The notes under the pieces were generated by a model. That model ran no database searches, had not been told where the DNA came from, and worked only from the letters and a program-made list of their open reading frames with translations. Source: JAUYQR01 sp043727195 (GTDB lineage: Bacteria; Pseudomonadota; Alphaproteobacteria; Rhodobacterales; Rhodobacteraceae). Taken from it: DNA of 10,279 bases. Of this stretch, positions 6,716 to 10,279 are shown piece after piece (positions within the stretch are counted from its first letter, which is position 1; each line of letters opens with the position of its first letter). The stretch lies in the NCBI GenBank assembly GCA_043727195.1, contig JAYSYZ010000158.1, positions 1 to 10,279 of the forward strand, in the 5' to 3' direction. The position numbers were made by a program, and so were the translations under genes.

Positions 6716-7450
6716 TCAGGGCAGCGGGTGCGCTTCAAGGAAGGCATCGATCAACTGACGGAACCGCACCGGCCCGAAGCTGGGGAAATGCCCGCCGTGG
6801 ACGATGCGGGGGGTCATCTCGCGCAGGCGCGCTGCGGTGCGGGTATAAACCGCGATGTCAGCACCGGCGCATCTGGTGACCAGCGGGCCGTCATAGATCA
6901 CGTCCTGGGCGATCAGGGTGCCGGTGCGGTCTTCCCAAAGCGAGACATGGCCGGGCGAATGGCCGGGGGTGTGTAGGACGGTGAACTGCCGGTCGCCAAG
7001 GTCGATCACGTCGCCGTCGTCGATCAGGCCGGTCGCCGGGGCCGGGCTGATCCGGTATGCGGCGGCGCTCCAGTTTTCGGGGCGGGCGATGAACATCTCT
7101 CCGTCGCGGTTGCCGCTGGCGTAGTGGGAAAACAGCGTCGCCTCATTCGCGGGATTGGCCAGGACGGCGGCTTCCAGAGGGTGGACCAGCCGGTCATCAA
7201 ATTCATGGGTCGCGCCGATATGGTCGTAATGGGTGTGGCTTGACAGGCAGGTCACGGGGCGCCCCTGCAGGATCGGCAGGTATTGCCTCAGACCGAAAGC
7301 TCCCAGCCCGGTATCGACCAGAAGGTCGCGGTCGCGGCCCCGGATGTGCCACATGTTGCAGCGGAAGAACGGCATCATCCAGGGTTCATGGATAAGCGTG
7401 ATGCCATCGGCAAAAGCGATCGTCTCGTACCAGTCGGTGGCTTTGATCAC
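6716..7450 (-). CDS. Metallo-beta-lactamase-fold hydrolase
   Basis: A 244-residue cytoplasmic protein with the complete MBL metal site: SHTHYDHIG (71-79) supplies His72, His74, Asp76 and His77; HTPGHSPGH (160-168) gives His164; Asp183 bridges; and His221 in VHGGHF (217-222) is the likely last ligand. This fits a binuclear Zn/Fe hydrolase of the glyoxalase II / lactonase-like group. The substrate cannot be told from sequence; PWMMPFFRCNMWHIRGRD near the N-terminus is not one I can assign. There is no signal peptide. The start is GTG at 7450-7448, preceded by a strong GGAGGAG six bases upstream, which decides it. It lies 141 bases downstream of the ABC ATPase on the same strand, so it may be read through from the transporter operon or have its own promoter near the palindrome. 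Confidence 0.9.
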   Translation of the reverse strand: MIKATDWYETIAFADGITLIHEPWMMPFFRCNMWHIRGRDRDLLVDTGLGAFGLRQYLPILQGRPVTCLSSHTHYDHIGATHEFDDRLVHPLEAAVLANPANEATLFSHYASGNRDGEMFIARPENWSAAAYRISPAPATGLIDDGDVIDLGDRQFTVLHTPGHSPGHVSLWEDRTGTLIAQDVIYDGPLVTRCAGADIAVYTRTAARLREMTPRIVHGGHFPSFGPVRFRQLIDAFLEAHPLP

Positions 7451-7535
7451 CGCAATCTCCTCCGCTGTGGGGGATGAGCCAACCGCACATCCGTTTCAAA
7501 CCTTGCCAAAACCTTAACGAAATTTCACTTATGCA

Positions 7536-7564
7536 GTAGTATCATATGGTTGCCTGACTTAACA
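7536..7564 (-). promoter_or_regulatory. Weak candidate promoter for the MBL hydrolase
   Basis: On the minus strand TGTTAA (7564-7559), a 17-base spacer and TACTAC (7541-7536) could serve as -35 and -10. The -35 would lie inside the palindrome at 7559-7574, a suitable place for a repressor. Both hexamers are poor matches. Between this and the GTG there is also a tandem direct repeat AAACCTT (7498-7504 and 7509-7515, plus strand), 11 bases apart. Confidence 0.25.
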
Positions 7565-7578
7565 CGCGTGTTAACACG
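7559..7578. promoter_or_regulatory. Operator-like palindrome with three alternating half-sites
   Basis: TTAACACGCGTGTTAA (7559-7574) is a perfect 16-base palindrome. It overlaps a second perfect palindrome CGTGTTAACACG (7567-7578), so the half-site AACACG occurs three times in alternating orientation. The site is in the 141-base gap between the ABC ATPase stop and the MBL hydrolase start, about 110 bases upstream of the latter. The form suits a dimeric repressor of the TetR, GntR or LacI type. No regulator gene is in the window, so the binding protein is unknown. Confidence 0.5.
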
Positions 7579-7591
7579 CCGAAATATGCCA

Positions 7592-8623
7592 CTAGTCCGC
7601 CAATCCCACCGCCGCATCCGGGGCCAGATGCACCGCAACGGTCGAACCCGGCGACGGGGCCTCGGCCGGGGCACAGCGCAGCCGCAGGCCGGTATCGCCG
7701 ATGCGGCCCCCGATACGGGCAAAGGCCCCCTGAAACACCCGTTCGCTGACCACCAGATTGCCAAGCGGCAGCGTGCCCTCGCCTGCCGCAAGCAGCACGT
7801 TTTCCGGCCGGATCGCCACCGCGCTGCCCCCTTGCGGGGTGGCGGGCAGCCGCCCCAGCGCGGTATCGGCATGATCCGCCCCAAAGGTCGCGGGCAGGAT
7901 CGTGCTGTCGCCCATGAAGGTCGCGGCAAAGCGGGTGCGGGGCCGGGCATAGACCCGCTCTGGCGGGCCATGATCCTCGATCCTTCCCCGGTTCATGATC
8001 ACGATCATGTCGGCCACCGCCATCGCCTCTTCCTGATCATGGGTGACATGGACAAACGTCCGCCCCTCGCGCCGCTGCAGGCCGCGCAGTTCGTCCTGCA
8101 TCTGGCGGCGAAGGTTCAGGTCGAGCGCGCCGAGCGGTTCGTCCAGCAACAGGATCGCCGGTTCCGTCACCAGCGCCCGGGCGAGGGCGATGCGCTGACG
8201 CTGGCCGCCCGACGCCTCGGTGATCCGGCGCGGGCCAAAGCCGGGCAGGCCGACCATCTGCAACGCGCCGGTCACGCGGGCCGCAATCTCGGCTTTCGGC
8301 AGGCGACGGACGGAAAGCCCGAAGCCGACGTTGCTGGCGACCGTCATGTGCGGAAAAAGGGCGTAGTCCTGAAACACCGTGGCGGTGGGGCGCAGGGCCG
8401 GCGGCATCAGGGTGATGTCCTGCCCGGCAAGCAGCACCTGCCCGGTGGTCGGCGGGGTGAAGCCGCCGAGGATCGACAGAAGCGTCGTCTTGCCCGAGCC
8501 GGACGCACCAAGAAGCACGACATAGGTGTTCGCCGGAATGTCCAGCGACAGATCATCGACGGCCCGGGTCGCACCGAAGTGCTTGGAGATACTACGGACG
8601 GAGAGGTCAGAACTTGGGGGCAT
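7592..8623 (-). CDS. ABC transporter ATPase, PotA-like (polyamine/opine-type importer)
   Basis: A 343-residue ATPase that would power the two permeases encoded upstream. Walker A is GASGSGKTT (39-47), the Q-loop VFQDYALFPHMTV (83-95), the signature ASGGQRQR (137-144), Walker B LLLDEPLGALD (158-168) and the switch His195 in HVTHDQEEAM. The C-terminal TOBE region (about 268-340, with AIRPENVLL) is typical of the PotA/FbpC/MalK group. The signature reads ASGGQ instead of the usual LSGGQ, a mild variation. ATG 8623 is chosen because GAGG lies four bases upstream; the GTG just before it is too close. The gene overlaps the preceding permease by 17 bases, showing translational coupling. PotA-like ATPases also serve iron, thiamine and phosphonate importers, so the substrate is open. 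Confidence 0.93.
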   Translation of the reverse strand: MPPSSDLSVRSISKHFGATRAVDDLSLDIPANTYVVLLGASGSGKTTLLSILGGFTPPTTGQVLLAGQDITLMPPALRPTATVFQDYALFPHMTVASNVGFGLSVRRLPKAEIAARVTGALQMVGLPGFGPRRITEASGGQRQRIALARALVTEPAILLLDEPLGALDLNLRRQMQDELRGLQRREGRTFVHVTHDQEEAMAVADMIVIMNRGRIEDHGPPERVYARPRTRFAATFMGDSTILPATFGADHADTALGRLPATPQGGSAVAIRPENVLLAAGEGTLPLGNLVVSERVFQGAFARIGGRIGDTGLRLRCAPAEAPSPGSTVAVHLAPDAAVGLAD

Positions 8624-9389
8624 CACGCCTCTGCATCAGGAAAAGTTCGACGATCAGGGCGAAGGTGACTGAAACGAGGAAAACCAGGGTTCCTGCAGCA
8701 TTCGTCTGCGGGTCAAGCCCGGTGCGCAACAGGCCCCAGATCACCACCGGCAGGGTCGGATCGAACCCGGACAAGAGGAAGGCCACGATGAATTCATCCC
8801 AGGAAAAGGTGAAACACAGCGCGAAGGCGGCGACGAGCGCCACCTTCAGCGAGGGTACGGTAAGGCGCCAGAAAACCTGAGCTTCGGACGCGCCAAGGTC
8901 ACGGGCGGCCATTTCCAGCCGCGCCTGATCGCGGTCGAACTGGACATAGAGGATGGCGAAGGCGAGGGGTAGGTTCAGGACGACATGGCCGATGACGACG
9001 AGGGGCAGCGATTTCGGGATGATCCCGGAATAGCTGACCATCAGGCCAAGGCCGACCACGAGATAGGAGACCGTGAGAGGCATCAGGATCGCCGCCTCTA
9101 TCCATCTCCGGCCCGGCACCTTGTGGCGCGCAAGGCCCCAGCCCGCCAGCATGGCGAGTGACACGGATATGCCGGCCGAAATCGCAGCCACGCCGACAGA
9201 GGCGAGGGTGGCCGAGGTGATGCGCGGGTTGGCAAGGATGCGGCCATACCATTCAAGCGTCGGGCCCCGGAACGGCGGCACCGGCACCCGGCCATCGTGG
9301 AGCGAAAACAGCACGAGGGTCAGCACCGGCAGGTAGATGAACGCCAGCATCGGGATCAGGATGGCGAAGGTCAGGCTGGTGCGCGTCAT
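8607..9389 (-). CDS. ABC importer permease, PotC-like (second subunit)
   Basis: A 260-residue inner-membrane protein of the binding-protein-dependent permease family. Hydrophobic segments lie near 7-29, 58-84, 98-121, 126-150, 181-206 and 232-252, the usual six. The cytoplasmic EAA loop is EMAARDLGASEAQVFWRLTVP-like (159-179, key residues AARDLGAS and P179), the docking site for the ATPase. SWDEFIVAFLLSG (196-208) matches the PotC pattern after the EAA loop. Its ATG (9389-9387) overlaps the stop of the preceding permease as ATGA. It forms the channel with the PotB-like subunit. Substrate specificity comes from the binding protein and cannot be read here; polyamine-like is the default family name. 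Confidence 0.93.
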   Translation of the reverse strand: MTRTSLTFAILIPMLAFIYLPVLTLVLFSLHDGRVPVPPFRGPTLEWYGRILANPRITSATLASVGVAAISAGISVSLAMLAGWGLARHKVPGRRWIEAAILMPLTVSYLVVGLGLMVSYSGIIPKSLPLVVIGHVVLNLPLAFAILYVQFDRDQARLEMAARDLGASEAQVFWRLTVPSLKVALVAAFALCFTFSWDEFIVAFLLSGFDPTLPVVIWGLLRTGLDPQTNAAGTLVFLVSVTFALIVELFLMQRRDAPKF

Positions 9390-10255
9390 GCCCGGTCCGC
9401 CGTCAGTTTTCGCGCCAGGGCAAGGTAGGCGGCGGCCACCACCAGCATCATGATTACCGAGAGGGCGGCGGCCATCGGCACATCGCCGCGCCGCTGGATC
9501 TGCATCATGATGGTCTGTGGCAGGACCAGGTCGTTGTTGCCGCCAAGGATCTGCGGTGTCACGTAATCGCCCATCACCACGACGATGATCAGGAACGCCC
9601 CCGCCGCCAGCCCCGGTACGGCCAAGGGCAGCACGATCCGCCAGAAAACCTGCACGCCGCTGGCCCCCAGATCCCGCGCGGCCATCAGGAGCCGCGGGTT
9701 GATCCGGGCAAGGCTGGCGTAGATCGTCAGGGTCGCAAGCATGGTGAAGAAATGGACGAACCCCAGGACCGTCGCGGCGAAGTTGAACGACAGGACCAGC
9801 GATTTGTCGATCAACCCCAGCCCGAGCAGCGCCTGATTGATCACCCCGTTCGGGGCCAAGACCAGAAGCCAAGCGTAAGAGCGCACGACATAGGATGTCC
9901 AGAACGGCAGCACCGCCAGCATCAGGCACAGGCGCTGCAGATGCCGCGGCACCCGAAAGGCGATCGTTGCCGCCAAGGGAAACGCCAGGGCCAGCGAGGC
10001 CACGGTGACGACGGCGGTCAGAATCAGCGAATTCAGCAAGGATTGCCAGAAGTAGCTTTGCCCGGCAAAGCGGTGGTAATTCGCCAGGGTCAGGTCAGCA
10101 CCGACCTTGCCGCCTTCCATGGCAAAAAGGCTGAGGCCGAGGATGGACAGCACCGGAAGCAGGAAAAAGGCAACCGTCCAAAGCGCAGCCGGGGCAACAA
10201 GGGCCAGCCCTTGCCGCCGCGACGTGACCTCTGCCGCCTGTTCGGGCGAGAGCAT
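9386..10255 (-). CDS. ABC importer permease, PotB-like (first subunit)
   Basis: A 289-residue inner-membrane permease that pairs with the PotC-like subunit. Hydrophobic segments lie near 17-42, 72-100, 108-134, 155-182, 208-232 and 259-280. The EAA loop is MAARDLGASGVQVFWR (191-206) followed by LPLAVPG. PFWTSYVVRSYAW (117-129) and GDYVTPQILGG (229-239) are typical of PotB/COG1176-type permeases. ATG 10255 is chosen because it overlaps a stop codon in another frame as TGATG, which suggests coupling to the previous gene, and because the protein then starts just before the first membrane helix as usual. No clear Shine-Dalgarno is seen. The same frame stays open to the window edge, with a GTG at 10279, so a longer start is not excluded. 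Confidence 0.88.
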   Translation of the reverse strand: MLSPEQAAEVTSRRQGLALVAPAALWTVAFFLLPVLSILGLSLFAMEGGKVGADLTLANYHRFAGQSYFWQSLLNSLILTAVVTVASLALAFPLAATIAFRVPRHLQRLCLMLAVLPFWTSYVVRSYAWLLVLAPNGVINQALLGLGLIDKSLVLSFNFAATVLGFVHFFTMLATLTIYASLARINPRLLMAARDLGASGVQVFWRIVLPLAVPGLAAGAFLIIVVVMGDYVTPQILGGNNDLVLPQTIMMQIQRRGDVPMAAALSVIMMLVVAAAYLALARKLTADRA

Positions 10256-10279
10256 CACTGCAGGATGGTTTCGGCCCAC
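10255..10279 (-). CDS. Last codons of an upstream gene, possibly the substrate-binding protein
   Basis: Reading into the window on the minus strand, one frame gives W-A-E-T-I-L-Q followed by TGA (10257-10255), whose last base is the A of the permease ATG. PotD-like operons commonly place the periplasmic binding protein before the permeases, and a helical C-terminus of this kind would fit. Seven residues cannot identify the product; the call rests on position and the TGATG junction. Confidence 0.35.

Noticed and set aside
7559..7574. CtrA binding site (TTAA-N7-TTAA)
   Set aside because: The two TTAA elements are separated by eight bases, not seven, and the site is better described as a perfect CACG-containing palindrome.
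7550..8668. Plus-strand open frame opposite the ABC ATPase
   Set aside because: Arg/Gly/His-rich composition and no motif; the minus strand has every ABC ATPase motif in one frame.
8607..9929. Single long minus-strand frame extending the PotC-like permease upstream to 9929
   Set aside because: The extension is an out-of-frame reading of the PotB-like gene. The ATGA overlap at 9389-9386 marks the true start.

Overview
The window looks like chromosomal DNA of a high-GC alphaproteobacterium, most likely a member of the Rhodobacteraceae (Rhodobacter/Paracoccus relatives). The evidence is the GC-rich codon use, ecm and ccr products that closely match the Rhodobacter sphaeroides enzymes as I remember them, a RecD-like helicase and a tiny companion ORF of types I associate with this family, and a GC-rich intergenic repeat. 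All genes are called from translated motifs; no database search was run.

Left part (1-4488): an ethylmalonyl-CoA pathway locus. On the minus strand is ecm (ethylmalonyl-CoA mutase), cut by the window edge just before its expected cobalamin-binding motif. Divergent from it is a membrane-anchored PlsB/PlsC-type acyltransferase, followed by ccr (crotonyl-CoA carboxylase/reductase), which starts at TTG. Ccr makes ethylmalonyl-CoA from crotonyl-CoA, CO2 and NADPH. After epimerisation, Ecm converts it to methylsuccinyl-CoA, so the two enzymes act in one pathway that assimilates acetyl-CoA without isocitrate lyase. Both have promoter-like sequences with the same -10 hexamer (TATCCT, 18-bp spacer) and near-identical ribosome-binding segments.

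Middle part (4489-6709): a 164-base intergenic stretch with several predicted hairpins, a 62-residue uncharacterised ORF, a stand-alone RecD/Dda-like SF1B helicase, and a 78-residue stand-alone Lrp/AsnC ligand-sensing (RAM) domain protein, all on the plus strand.

Right part (6716-10279): minus-strand genes. A tightly coupled PotB-PotC-PotA-like ABC importer operon (two permeases and one ATPase, with start/stop overlaps) enters from the right edge, preceded by the last codons of another ORF, perhaps the substrate-binding protein. Downstream on the same strand is a metallo-beta-lactamase-fold hydrolase with a GTG start. Between importer and hydrolase lies a 16-bp perfect palindrome with a third overlapping half-site, the best operator candidate here.

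I found no phage, IS, CRISPR, tRNA or rRNA, and no clear multi-gene novel system. The least explained items are the operator-like palindrome, the structured leader before the small ORF, and the acyltransferase between ecm and ccr.
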